Shown here in pieces: positions 26,764 to 35,460 of a DNA stretch of 64,000 nt; the stretch's first letter is position 1, and every line of letters begins with the position of its first letter. The notes under the pieces are model-generated. The model did not search any database, was not told the origin of the DNA, and saw nothing but the letters and a program-made list of their open reading frames with translations. The stretch is from contig NZ_LMZQ01000012.1 of the NCBI RefSeq assembly GCF_001442625.1, positions 78,809-142,808 on the forward strand, read 5' to 3'. The stretch comes from Pedobacter ginsenosidimutans. GTDB lineage: Bacteria > Bacteroidota > Bacteroidia > Sphingobacteriales > Sphingobacteriaceae. The position numbers and the translations under genes were made by a program.

Positions 26764-26940
26764 GACTTCGGTTATTTTAAAGTGAAAATAGCTTAAGTAT
26801 TTCAATTATCCCTGCAGAAGCGCTAATGAACAGAAAATTTGGTAAGAGAAACAGGAATATGTATAATGATTTAATGCAAAAGTATAAAGAACTTCGCCTC
26901 TTAGCATGATCAATGAAGTATTTTACAAATCTTAATTAAA

Positions 26941-27228
26941 ATGAACGGCGATATACTTTATACTCAGATCTGCGCTTATGTTCAAATATCCAGAGATGAG
27001 TTTGAACTCTTTTTTAACCTTTTTAAACCGGTTTATTTAAAAAAGGGTGAGTTCCATTACATAGCTGGTAAAGTTCCTAAATATTGGTCGTTCACTTTAA
27101 AAGGCTGCTTGCGCGAATATTGGCTGGATAGCCAGGGTGATGAGAAAATTTCCCGATTTTATGAGGAAAATACATGGGTTGGCCAGGTTGAAAGTATGAT
27201 TAATTCAGGGCATCGGCTTTACGTATAG
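26941..27228 (+). pseudogene. Crp/Fnr-type regulator, N-terminal fragment
   Basis: 95 residues beginning MNGDILYTQICAYVQISRDEFELFF, then the cyclic-nucleotide-binding fold (YLKKGEFHYIAGKVPKYWSFTLKGCLREYW and FYEENTWVGQVESM). The frame ends after the start of the effector domain, with no dimer helix or HTH. Beyond about 27200 the DNA belongs to other broken genes, so it was cut by recombination. Family size is about 190-210 residues. Confidence 0.75.
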
Positions 27229-27276
27229 TAGCCACGACGCAGTCCCCTTTTGCCAGTAACTTCTCGGTGAGTACCG
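27201..27276 (-). pseudogene. Short-chain dehydrogenase N-terminal fragment
   Basis: On the minus strand the sequence reads RPVLTEKLLAKGDCVVATIRKADALN then stop. This is the typical stretch after the Gly-rich loop of an SDR (TEKLLAKGDxVVATxRK). The Gly motif and everything beyond are gone. About 25 codons, wedged between the Crp and AraC fragments. Confidence 0.55.
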
Positions 27277-27464
27277 GCCGTTCCGCCCAGCAGCATCTGC
27301 AGGATAAGGTTATAGAAGCCGCAAAGGAAAAGGTATCTGGAACAGTATTATCCCTCAGCGAAATTGCGTTTTTAATCGGGTTTGAGCACTCGCAGTCATT
27401 CAGCAGGCTTTTTAAATTAAAAACCAACTTTACGCCATCAGAATATCGAGCTACGTTGAAATGA
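27277..27464 (+). pseudogene. AraC-family C-terminal HTH fragment
   Basis: About 60 residues: QDKVIEAAKEKVSGTVLSLSEIAFLIGFEHSQSFSRLFKLKTNFTPSEYR, i.e. only the second HTH and end of an AraC regulator, very like the C-termini encoded at 31100 and 25864. No sensor domain and no first HTH. An ATG or ATG-like start exists at 27267, but a 65-residue remnant is more likely than a gene. Confidence 0.65.
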
Positions 27465-27587
27465 TCATGTAGCAGCAATATAATTGGCACTAATGTGTAG
27501 CCTCAGATCCGATTATGCTTTAGAAATAGCCACAAACAAAAACGGCAGTAGCCCACGCCACTGCCATTCCCATTAATTCTGTTCCGC

Positions 27588-28448
27588 TTACAATAATTCA
27601 CCCATCCCAAATACCGCCAATCCCTTGGCAAATTGTTCGGCTACGGCCTGGTTGGCGGCTTCAATATACTGGCCCGTTATGGGGTCAACTACAGTGCGTA
27701 ATGGCCGGGTGCCTTTCGGGGCACCGATTAATTTTACAATGGCATTGGCAACATCCTGCGGGTTAGGATTATTGGCTTGCATCTCCCCGCCCAATGCGGC
27801 TACCATTTTGTTAGGTATACTGGCAATCGCACCATACCCCTCAAATACTGTCTGATCAGATGCGGGGTTGTTCTTTTGCTGCATTTCGGTAGGAAAGGCG
27901 CCTGGCTCCACAATAGCCACATCAATACCTAAGCGTTTTACCTCGTAATGCAGGCCCTCGCTTATGCCTTCCAGCGCAAATTTGGAGGCCGCATAAATGG
28001 TAGCGAACGGGAACGATACCCGCCCGAAGCCGCTGGTCACATTGATGATCAGCCCGTCGGCCTGCTTGCGCATAGCGGGCAGTACCTCTTTGATCAGTCG
28101 CCAGGGTGCATAAACGTTGATGTCGAAAGTAGTGTGCACATCTGCCATGGTAAAGCTCTCGGCCACCCCGGTCATGGCGTAACCGGCGTTGTTCACCAGC
28201 ACATCAATAATGCCCTCTTTGGCCAAAACAGTTTCAACGGCCTGTTTCACGCTTTCATCGTCGGTCAGGGTAACCTCCAAAACGGTCACATTATCTACGG
28301 CTGCGAGCGCTTGGGCTTTATCGGCGTTACGGCCCTGTGTATCACGCATGGTGGCGTACACCTGATGTCCTAAGGCAGCCACGCTGTGGGCGGCCAGCCA
28401 GCCAAAACCACTGTTTGTTCCGGTTATCAATACGATTTTTTTGCTCAT
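27588..28448 (-). CDS. SDR family oxidoreductase
   Basis: 286 residues. Cofactor loop VLITGTNSGFGWLAAHSVAA-type (TGxxxGxG), NNAG at about 90, catalytic Ser in NVTSGFGRVSF and YAASKFA. Classical SDR of the retinol-dehydrogenase-like group, NADP-preferring if the Arg after the second strand (ATMRDTQGRN) is a guide. It is the last gene of a minus-strand series. A palindrome TTTACCATTTGGTAAA lies 55 bases upstream, the same as before the Crp-like gene. DNA here is clearly more GC-rich than the flanks. Confidence 0.92.
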   Translation of the reverse strand: MSKKIVLITGTNSGFGWLAAHSVAALGHQVYATMRDTQGRNADKAQALAAVDNVTVLEVTLTDDESVKQAVETVLAKEGIIDVLVNNAGYAMTGVAESFTMADVHTTFDINVYAPWRLIKEVLPAMRKQADGLIINVTSGFGRVSFPFATIYAASKFALEGISEGLHYEVKRLGIDVAIVEPGAFPTEMQQKNNPASDQTVFEGYGAIASIPNKMVAALGGEMQANNPNPQDVANAIVKLIGAPKGTRPLRTVVDPITGQYIEAANQAVAEQFAKGLAVFGMGELL

Positions 28449-28502
28449 CTTTTTTATTTTTTAAATGAATAAGCAAATGTTGAAAATCGCTACAGAAAAA
28501 CA

Positions 28503-28518
28503 TTTACCATTTGGTAAA
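28503..28518. promoter_or_regulatory. Candidate operator upstream of SDR gene
   Basis: TTTACCATTTGGTAAA, palindromic apart from the centre; differs by one base from the perfect palindrome at 29130-29145 in front of the Crp-like regulator. Likely site for that regulator (inference). Confidence 0.55.
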
Positions 28519-28526
28519 AAGCATCA

Positions 28527-29096
28527 TTAACGGATATTACGGCGTATCCGGCTGAGCGATTGCTGGGTGATGCCCAAGTACGAGGCCACGTATGATAGCG
28601 GGATGCGGTTGATCAGTTTGGGGAACGCTTCAATAAATGACAGGTAACGCGTGGTGGCATCTTCCGAAACCAGCGGACTGCGCCGCTCCATGGCCAGGGT
28701 AAGGCACTTTTTTACCATATTGGCCTTCATCATTTCCCAGCCCACAATGGTGTTGGATATTTCGTCCCAGTCTTTTTTGTTAAATACCAGTACCTTGCAG
28801 TCGGTAACGGCCTGAACATATTCAGAAGCCGCAATCTGTGATTCAAATTTTTCATTATCGACTACAAAATTACCTTCTTCTACAAAATAATTGGTGACCT
28901 CTTCGCCCTTGTTATTATAATAACAAAAGCGGAATACGCCTTCCAGCACAAACGCCACGTACCGGGGCACCTTCCCGGCTTCCGAGAGGTAATCATCTTT
29001 TTTAAATTCGAGCATTTCAACCTTGCTCAGTAAAAAGTCGATCTGCTGTTTATTCAGGTCACCAAATTGCAGGATAAGATTTATCATCGCTTCCAT
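28527..29096 (-). CDS. Crp/Fnr-family transcriptional regulator
   Basis: About 189 residues from ATG 29096 (MEAMINLILQFGDL). A longer frame from 29165 would run through the palindromic operator, so it is not used. Cyclic-nucleotide-binding domain (FKKDDYLSEAGKVPRYVAFVLEGVFRFCYYN, FVEEGNFVVDNE), then a C-terminal HTH (IPLSYVASYLGITQQSLSRIRR). This group usually regulates neighbouring redox genes. Flanked by two copies of the same palindrome, which suggests autoregulation and control of the SDR downstream. Confidence 0.9.
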   Translation of the reverse strand: MEAMINLILQFGDLNKQQIDFLLSKVEMLEFKKDDYLSEAGKVPRYVAFVLEGVFRFCYYNNKGEEVTNYFVEEGNFVVDNEKFESQIAASEYVQAVTDCKVLVFNKKDWDEISNTIVGWEMMKANMVKKCLTLAMERRSPLVSEDATTRYLSFIEAFPKLINRIPLSYVASYLGITQQSLSRIRRNIR

Positions 29097-29129
29097 CACG
29101 TAAAGATAGTATACATCGTAAAGCAGACA

Positions 29130-29145
29130 TTTACCATATGGTAAA
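29130..29145. promoter_or_regulatory. Perfect palindromic operator before the Crp-like gene
   Basis: TTTACCATATGGTAAA, a perfect 16-bp palindrome 34 bases before the ATG at 29096. See the near-identical site at 28503-28518. Confidence 0.6.
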
Positions 29146-29178
29146 AAATGAGGCGAGCCGGACAACTCCAGTAAGTTG

Positions 29179-30006
29179 TCAGAGCAGGTTTTCCTGCAAC
29201 GCCTGATAAACAGTTCTCACCGACGCCTGAAAGCCTAAGCTGCGCGCCTGTGAGACATCGGCATGCAGATACCAGGGGTTGATCAGTGGTTCTGCGGATG
29301 AAGCCAACGTTTCGCCAACGAGCTGCAATAATTCGTATAATGTTGTTGGTGCCTCATCTGCGATATTGACCACCCGTCCGTCCATGATCCCTTGCAAAGC
29401 CATCATGATAGCCGTATATATATCGCGATGGTGGATGGTACTCATCCGCATAGCCGGATGAAATTTAGCAGCAACCACATGTTTTGGCAAATCTTCCAGG
29501 TGACCGTCACCATCCCCATAAACAAATGGGAAGCGAAGAACAGACCAATTCAATCCGCTTTCACGTAACTTCTTTTCCGCAGCCACTTTGCTGGCCGGAT
29601 AGGCATGTTGCGGGTTAAGCACATCGTCCTCCCGACCGGGGTGCGGATTGTTCATGTCGTAAACGTGGCTAGTACTTGCAAAAATGAAGCGGGCATCAGG
29701 GGAGTTGCGTTTTACGGCATCAATGAGGTTTTGCGTGCCCTCCAGGTTACTTTTCCAGATCAGGTCCGTATCAGGTGACCGAAACACGGCTGCCAGGTGA
29801 ATGATGGCTTTTGTATTTTTTACTGCTTTATCCAGCGTTGCGGGATCAAACAAGTCCCCATCTATAGCCGTTACTCCGGCCGCAACTTCTTTTCCTCGTA
29901 CCAGTGCGAAACAATCATATCCTGCTTCAACAAGGCGGGGCAAAAGCCTTGAACCTACTAAGCCGGTAGCACCGGTTACCAATATTTTACCAAATTGTCT
30001 GTCCAT
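29179..30006 (-). CDS. NAD(P)-dependent epimerase/dehydratase-like protein (extended SDR)
   Basis: 275 residues. GxxGxxG loop ILVTGATGLVGSRLLPRL, FASTSHVYD, and the catalytic YPASKVAAEK. RFPFVYGDGDGHLE and HHRDIYTAIMMAL are usual for extended SDRs that act on sugar nucleotides or flavonoid-like ketones; this short form is closest to generic NAD-dependent epimerase family proteins. Its start follows the AraC gene stop by 63 bases on the same strand. High GC for the window. Confidence 0.9.
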   Translation of the reverse strand: MDRQFGKILVTGATGLVGSRLLPRLVEAGYDCFALVRGKEVAAGVTAIDGDLFDPATLDKAVKNTKAIIHLAAVFRSPDTDLIWKSNLEGTQNLIDAVKRNSPDARFIFASTSHVYDMNNPHPGREDDVLNPQHAYPASKVAAEKKLRESGLNWSVLRFPFVYGDGDGHLEDLPKHVVAAKFHPAMRMSTIHHRDIYTAIMMALQGIMDGRVVNIADEAPTTLYELLQLVGETLASSAEPLINPWYLHADVSQARSLGFQASVRTVYQALQENLL

Positions 30007-30069
30007 AATTAAATTATTTTAGACAAAGGTGGGGGTAATGTAGTAGTCAGGTACGGACAAAAACCGCTT

Positions 30070-30924
30070 TTATAAGGACAAATCCTGGTAAAAGCCGGCT
30101 ATCGTTTTACCGGTTACTTTTTTGAACAAACGCGAAAAATACCCTGGGTCGTTGAAGCCGAGCTCAAATGCCAGTTCCTTTATTGATGTATTTTGGTCAT
30201 GATATATTCTACGCTTTGCCTCGATGATCAAACGGTCTGTGATGAATTCCTTTGGCGAAACGCCGGAGTGCTGTTTTACAATCCTATACAAACCATCTGT
30301 GCTTAAGGCCAGCTTTTCTGCGATCTCCGTTATGGCCGGTTGATCAGTAAGATGATCTTCTACAAATAGTTTAAACCCTAAAAACTTATCAAGATTTCCT
30401 GCCGTATGCTTTTTATGCATTACAAAATAAGCAGCGTTTATTTCTGTAAGCAGGCTGTTCAGGTAAGCCAGGATCAGTTCCGGATTGGTATCGGTAGTAA
30501 GCAGCAGGTTATTTAAGGTTTTAAATGTAGTACAAAGTCTAAATGAAGCATCGGGCGGAAAGCTTATTTTCTGCTGGTTCAGGGGATTGAGCAGGAATGG
30601 GAACTTTCCCGGCAATCGCGAAAGGCACTCGTTGTCGAACCCCAGTTTATAATAATTTGCGCTATGACGGGTTGTAGCCAGTTGCCTAAGCTGGTGGGGT
30701 AATGCAAAAAAAAGTTCATGTTTGCCAACTTCGATAGTTTCCCCATCGATAACCTCCTGACTATTCCCGTGTAGCACGAAAAGAAGGAAATAATAAGGCA
30801 ACCGTTGGGCAGGACCGTAGTGTGCAGCAGACTCGGGCGATACATGCCCGAACTCCGGAGAAACGATACGTATAGAGAGCCCTTTGTTTTGACTTAGATT
30901 TTTAGGAAAAGTGTTAATAGGCAT
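30070..30924 (-). CDS. AraC-family transcriptional regulator
   Basis: 284 residues. Sensor part with YFLLFVLHGNSQEVIDGETIEVGKHELFFALPHQ, a cupin-type barrel. HTH pair: PAITEIAEKLALSTDGLYRIVKQHSGVSPKEF and TSIKELAFELGFNDPGYFSRLFKKVTGK. Directly upstream of the epimerase-like gene, same strand, probably one transcript. From a different subgroup than the AraC proteins at 25864 and 31100. Confidence 0.9.
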   Translation of the reverse strand: MPINTFPKNLSQNKGLSIRIVSPEFGHVSPESAAHYGPAQRLPYYFLLFVLHGNSQEVIDGETIEVGKHELFFALPHQLRQLATTRHSANYYKLGFDNECLSRLPGKFPFLLNPLNQQKISFPPDASFRLCTTFKTLNNLLLTTDTNPELILAYLNSLLTEINAAYFVMHKKHTAGNLDKFLGFKLFVEDHLTDQPAITEIAEKLALSTDGLYRIVKQHSGVSPKEFITDRLIIEAKRRIYHDQNTSIKELAFELGFNDPGYFSRLFKKVTGKTIAGFYQDLSL

Positions 30925-31099
30925 AACTACTAGCGATTATCATGAAGCAAAGTTACCAATTAGCTTCTATTATCTATTTTAAGCGAGGATGGAGCTGACC
31001 CAAACGCTTTGTTAATGGTGTTTTGATCAAATTGCCATGTATCTACCGAACGATGATGTTCGCTTGCATACCGTCTTTTTTGAAGGTTGCATTGAGCAT

Positions 31100-32008
31100 T
31101 TAGTTGAAGGCCTGCCGGAAATCCAAAGGGCTTTGTTTCGTCTTGCTCTTAAACAGTTTATTGAACGACTGTGGATGCTCAAAACCAAGTTGGTAAGCAA
31201 TCTCGCTCACGGACATCCGCGTTGTAGATAATTTTTCTTTGGCCTTCTCGATCAGCTTCTCATGGATAATCTGTTGCATCGTCTGGCCGGTCAGTTGTTT
31301 CAACAAACTGCTTAAATACTTAGTGGAGATGTTCAGGGCATCGGCAAAGTATTGTACGGTTGGCAATCCTTCAGAAAGCAGCGCTTCATTGTTCAAGTAC
31401 GTCGTTAAGAGCCCTTCCACCTGGTTTAAGACCTGATGGTTGGTGATCTTTCGGGTGATGAACTGACGCTGGTAAAAACGTTCCGCATAATTGAGCAGGG
31501 TTTCCAGGTGTGAGATAATAATGTCCTGGCTGAACTTATCCATATTGGCATAATATTCAGTTTTAATATTCTTGACCAGGTCATTGATCACTATTTCTTC
31601 CTTATCCGAGAGAAATAGCGCTTCACTGGTCGCATAGCTGAAGTATTCATATCGCCTGATCTTGGTAGCAAGCGTTGTATTCCAGAGAAAGTCTGGGTGT
31701 ACGAAAAGCATCCAGCCATCCAGGTCGGGAGGTACACCATTGTCTTCGCCACGCAGGATCTGCCCGGGAGACATAAAAGCCATCAGCCCTTCATCAAAGT
31801 CGTATTTCTGTTGCCCGTAATGTAAACCATCACAGCCTCTTTTCATGGAAATCACATACAGGTCGAAAACGACCGCATCTATACCAGTGTCATTTCTCAG
31901 GCCTTTCAGGTCAACGATGCTGATCAGCGGGTGATGGGGTTTAGGAAGGCCCATCAAACGGTGTATTTCCGTTATGGAACTGATCCGGTAAAGTTTACTG
32001 CTAGCCAT
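31100..32008 (-). CDS. AraC-family transcriptional regulator
   Basis: 302 residues. N-terminal part with PKPHHPLISIVDL and FDEGLMAFMSPGQILRGED; C-terminal HTH motifs PTVQYFADALNISTKYLSSLLKQLTGQ and SVSEIAYQLGFEHPQSFNKLFKSKT. Last gene of a tight five-gene minus-strand operon (SDR, DUF2147, 65-aa membrane protein, DoxX-like, AraC), starting seven bases after the DoxX-like stop. Probably regulates its own operon. Confidence 0.92.
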   Translation of the reverse strand: MASSKLYRISSITEIHRLMGLPKPHHPLISIVDLKGLRNDTGIDAVVFDLYVISMKRGCDGLHYGQQKYDFDEGLMAFMSPGQILRGEDNGVPPDLDGWMLFVHPDFLWNTTLATKIRRYEYFSYATSEALFLSDKEEIVINDLVKNIKTEYYANMDKFSQDIIISHLETLLNYAERFYQRQFITRKITNHQVLNQVEGLLTTYLNNEALLSEGLPTVQYFADALNISTKYLSSLLKQLTGQTMQQIIHEKLIEKAKEKLSTTRMSVSEIAYQLGFEHPQSFNKLFKSKTKQSPLDFRQAFN

Positions 32009-32015
32009 GTTGCAT

Positions 32016-32372
32016 TTATTTAATTTTAAACGGGTACTTCAGCCATATCATCACTAGTGGCATCACTAAAAACGGGATCTCAATCAACGCAATGCGGTAA
32101 TTTCCTGCCCGCAGTGCCAGCCCCATGATCATAACGACCAGGAACGCATTTAGCATATTGCCCAGGAAAAAGGTGTTAGGGATGAGCAAAAGTACGCCGA
32201 CCGCTATGGCTACAGCTGCCAGATATGGAGTAAACGTTTCGCTAATCCCTAAACTTTCCATCATCTTTACAGATCCCGGATTGTTGTGGTAATATACGGA
32301 ATCCCAGGCATGTTTGAAGCTGAGCGTTACCGAAATGAGCAGCAGTGCTGCGGAAACAATGTTTTTTATCAT
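32016..32372 (-). CDS. DoxX-like four-helix membrane protein
   Basis: 118 residues with about four membrane segments (residues 5-22, 47-65, 70-88, 92-110). KHAWDSVYYHNNPGSVKMMESLGI between helix 1 and 2 is like DoxX/SURF-type proteins. Probably a small inner-membrane protein tied to redox stress. Two bases separate it from the 65-aa gene upstream and seven from the AraC gene downstream. Confidence 0.72.
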   Translation of the reverse strand: MIKNIVSAALLLISVTLSFKHAWDSVYYHNNPGSVKMMESLGISETFTPYLAAVAIAVGVLLLIPNTFFLGNMLNAFLVVMIMGLALRAGNYRIALIEIPFLVMPLVMIWLKYPFKIK

Positions 32373-32374
32373 GT

Positions 32375-32572
32375 TTAGTTAAGGACAAAAGTGTTCATGA
32401 TGCAAGCTCCGAGTATAGCGATCGGCACGCCGACTATTGCGCTTTTTAAAGCCCTTTTGGCCTTATTTGGATATGCCTTCCTGTGCCTGAAATAAAGGAA
32501 GAGCCCTACAGGGGGAAGGGCATTGGATACTACGAACCAAAACCTCGACAGTTGATCTTTATTATCTTTCAT
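32375..32572 (-). CDS. Small membrane protein, 65 aa
   Basis: Two hydrophobic stretches (residues 10-27 and 45-62) separated by a basic loop RHRKAYPNKAKRALKSA, so a two-pass membrane protein. Family not recognised. Its position inside a tightly spaced operon, 21 bases after DUF2147 and two bases before the DoxX-like gene, supports it as real. Confidence 0.7.
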   Translation of the reverse strand: MKDNKDQLSRFWFVVSNALPPVGLFLYFRHRKAYPNKAKRALKSAIVGVPIAILGACIMNTFVLN

Positions 32573-32593
32573 GAGAATTGATTTTATGATTAA

Positions 32594-33028
32594 CTACTGA
32601 ACTCTTTTCCATTTAAATGATTTTCCCACCAATGGTATACCTTTGTAGCCCCGGGTTTCAAGGTCATTGGGACCTGTCAGTTTCCCTTTCAGGCTATAGG
32701 TATTTCCATCCTGTACGCTATACAACTTACCGTCCACGTATTCGCCGTCCTTGTAGATAAGATCGGTGATATGGGTAAGGCCCTGCAAAGACCTGCTCCG
32801 GAGTTTTTCATTAGGATTTTTAGCATCCTTCTTAGCCGTTTTTCCATCTGCTTCGAACATCTCTTTCGACCACAAGAGTTTGGCGGAATACTTGTTGCCT
32901 GCTTTGAATACTTCGATATTGTAATCGTCACATTTCCAGATTCCTATGATCTGATCTGCAGGTAATTTCTGAGCGAAAGACGCTAGTGATAACAGCAGCG
33001 TAAATACTGCTAAAATTGATTTTTTCAT
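32594..33028 (-). CDS. DUF2147 domain protein, exported
   Basis: 144 residues; signal peptide ending LASFAQ. The rest fits DUF2147: IIGIWKCDDYNIEVFKAGNKYSAKLLW, NPNEKLRSRSLQGL and a C-terminal VGKSFKWKR. Small secreted beta-rich protein of unknown function, often near SDR or stress genes. Ten bases after the SDR gene, so part of the same operon. Confidence 0.88.
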   Translation of the reverse strand: MKKSILAVFTLLLSLASFAQKLPADQIIGIWKCDDYNIEVFKAGNKYSAKLLWSKEMFEADGKTAKKDAKNPNEKLRSRSLQGLTHITDLIYKDGEYVDGKLYSVQDGNTYSLKGKLTGPNDLETRGYKGIPLVGKSFKWKRVQ

Positions 33029-33038
33029 ATCTGATTGT

Positions 33039-33821
33039 TTATTGTTGATTATTTAATTTTTTAAATTTCTCGAATTCTTTGTGCCCTAACTTCATCAATT
33101 GGTTAGGTATCAGTCTGCTTAAAAATTTGATTACACTTACCAGGAATGGCCTGATCTCAGGCGTGTCATTCAGAAGGCCCTTGATGGCTACACTGACCAG
33201 TTTATCCACATCCATCATTTGGCTCGGATTCGGTGGCAGCACCCAATCATGCTGAAGATTGGTATTCACACCCGGAGGTACCAGTTCGAACACCTTCACA
33301 CTGGTTTTATTCAATTGCAGGCGCAGGGCCTGGGTATAAGCATGAACGCCTGCTTTTGAAGCACTATAAACCGGAGCTGTGGAGTAAGGTATAAAAGCAA
33401 TGGCAGAGGAAACGTTTACAATGGCCGCCGAACGCTTTTTGATCAGGTGCGGCAAAAACTGATGAACCATACGGATCGTTCCCGTAAGATTAATATCAAT
33501 TTCACGGGTCATGTTTTCCAGGTCCTTGCTGGCGTCCTGAACGTCAAGTAAGCGCATTTCACCTGCATTGTTGACGATCATATTCAGATCTGGGAATTGT
33601 TGTGTCACCTCTTCATAGAGGCGCTCAATATCGTGCGGATCACTTACATCGCTCTGAAAGATGTGTATTTTGGGGAAGCGCCATTTGGTATCATTTAAGG
33701 CTTCCTGTTTACGACCTGTAACGATAATGGTTGACCCCTGCTGGGTAAGTTGTTTAACAAGTTCAAGCCCTATACCGCTGGTTCCTCCAGTAATCAGGAT
33801 GGTGCTGTTCTTTAAATCCAT
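33039..33821 (-). CDS. SDR family oxidoreductase (DltE-like)
   Basis: About 260 residues from ATG 33821 (MDLKNSTILITGG); an upstream ATG at 33857 adds twelve residues that do not fit. ITGGTSGIGLELVKQ loop, NNAG, Ser in NVSSAIAFIP, YSASKAG. VKVFELVPPGVNTNLQ places it in the DltE-like group, like the SDR at 42331. First gene of the five-gene operon ending with the AraC regulator. Substrate unknown. Confidence 0.92.
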   Translation of the reverse strand: MDLKNSTILITGGTSGIGLELVKQLTQQGSTIIVTGRKQEALNDTKWRFPKIHIFQSDVSDPHDIERLYEEVTQQFPDLNMIVNNAGEMRLLDVQDASKDLENMTREIDINLTGTIRMVHQFLPHLIKKRSAAIVNVSSAIAFIPYSTAPVYSASKAGVHAYTQALRLQLNKTSVKVFELVPPGVNTNLQHDWVLPPNPSQMMDVDKLVSVAIKGLLNDTPEIRPFLVSVIKFLSRLIPNQLMKLGHKEFEKFKKLNNQQ

Positions 33822-33984
33822 GTTTTTCTCATTATTGTTGATGCAAAGTTCAGCCAATGGAAACTATGAGATGTATCCAAAAGTCGCGAGATTGTAGTAA
33901 AAAGGAATATTACTAGTTTTATGACAGGTAATTTATCTCCAGCTTCACTTAAAGATTGTAAACACTCAGTCCGCAGAAGCATAA

Positions 33985-34130
33985 AAATAACCAGTTAAAA
34001 ATTTGATTTTTAGATGGTTGTAATTTTTAAATTGTAGGCTTTTTTGCGGTCAGAAAAATAGATGTTCCGTATTCTGCTAAAAATCAATTATTGTGCTTTC
34101 TGTCTGGTTTCGAACCCCGTCTACTATCTT
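33985..34130 (+). repeat. Diverged copy of tRNA-Asp downstream region and 3' fragment
   Basis: 33985-34030 resembles the tRNA-Asp 2 terminator (AATAACCAGTTAAA...TAGATGGTTGT). 34108-34128 (GGTTTCGAACCCCGTCTACTA) resembles a tRNA T-arm plus acceptor end. No complete tRNA. The 370-base gap between the SDR genes otherwise holds nothing recognisable. Confidence 0.35.
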
Positions 34131-34269
34131 TCAGAGAAATTTTGCTCAACTTTTTACTCTATTAATTTCATACTTTAATACCTTAATTGAAATTTATTAA
34201 ATGGTTTAATAAAACGGACTCTGGAAATAGTCCGTTTCATTGAACTTTGTTTTTTTTGGATATTATGAT

Positions 34270-35028
34270 TTAAAAACCATACATACCACCCGATACAGAA
34301 AGTTGCTCTCCTGTGATCCAGGCTGCATCATCAGATGCTAGAAACACTGCAGCTTTCGCAATATCTGCAGGCTGTCCTCTGCGTCCAAGTGGTGTTTTTT
34401 CGATAAACATCTTCTCATACTCACTACCTGCAGTAACACCCGCACTGGCTGCACCCTCTGTTTCCGTTGCGCCCGGCAAAATAGAATTGATGCGAACGTT
34501 TTTTGCACCCAGTTCTTTCGATAAAGCAATGGTGAAGGCATCTAATGCAGCCTTGGTTGATGAGTATAAGGAGGCATTCGGAAGTGGGTATTTACTTGCT
34601 CCAGAACTGATATTGATGATGTTCCCGCCCTTTTCGCCGAAAAGTTTAAGTGCTGCCTGTATTGTCAAGATTGGCCCTAAAACGTTGACATTGAAACTTT
34701 GGTGGAAATCTTCTGCAGAAATGAGTTCGATCGGAGCATATCCTTGAGACACTGCGTTATTTACCAAAATGTCTAGTGTTCCGAAAGCACTCTCCGCTTC
34801 TTTAAACAACCTGGTCACATCGGCTTCTTTCGATACATCGGCCTGGATCGCAATGGCTGTACCACCATTATCGGTTATGATTTTAACCACTTTGTCAGCC
34901 CCTTCTTTGCTGGAAGCATAATTTACAACAACTTTTGCGCCTGCTGCCGCAAAATGTTTGGCAATAGCTGCACCTATTCCTTTTGAAGCTCCGGTAACTA
35001 CCGCTACCTTGTTTTCTAATTTACTCAT
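34270..35028 (-). CDS. SDR family oxidoreductase (3-oxoacyl-ACP reductase-like)
   Basis: 252 residues. VVTGASKGIGAAIAKHF loop, NNAV in place of the usual NNAG, Ser in NISSGASKYP, YSSTKAA, and the end DAAWITGEQLSVSGGMYGF typical of glucose dehydrogenase/FabG-like proteins. Stands alone. The 430 bases upstream (35029-35460) show no gene or clear signal. Confidence 0.92.
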   Translation of the reverse strand: MSKLENKVAVVTGASKGIGAAIAKHFAAAGAKVVVNYASSKEGADKVVKIITDNGGTAIAIQADVSKEADVTRLFKEAESAFGTLDILVNNAVSQGYAPIELISAEDFHQSFNVNVLGPILTIQAALKLFGEKGGNIINISSGASKYPLPNASLYSSTKAALDAFTIALSKELGAKNVRINSILPGATETEGAASAGVTAGSEYEKMFIEKTPLGRRGQPADIAKAAVFLASDDAAWITGEQLSVSGGMYGF

Positions 35029-35460
35029 GATTTCTATTTTTAATTACATTTAGGTCCTTCAGTTTTTTCGTTCTGAAATACATGCAAAGATCCTGCATCG
35101 TTACGAACTGCATGCTGACATGAATCATTAAATACACACGATAAATGTCAGTTCAAAGTGATGAGTTAAATCAAAAAAATACAGTAACTATTTAAAAATA
35201 GCCACCTATTGTAAAATCTAAAATGCAAGATGCTAGAAGACCAAATGAGCATAAATCCCACGGTAAAACACTTTTTTCATCTGGGGAGAAAATAAAAAAG
35301 CTGGCATAAACCAAATTCGGGTAGCCGGTATAAGTAATATTGCCTTTGCAAATCCGGACTTTGGTCAACAGTATGTTTTTATGTTAGGGGAAAGAAAATC
35401 CCAGCGATTCGTTTAACAGGCCCATTTGTAGTGATAGTGAAACCTGAAATAGCCAAGGGA

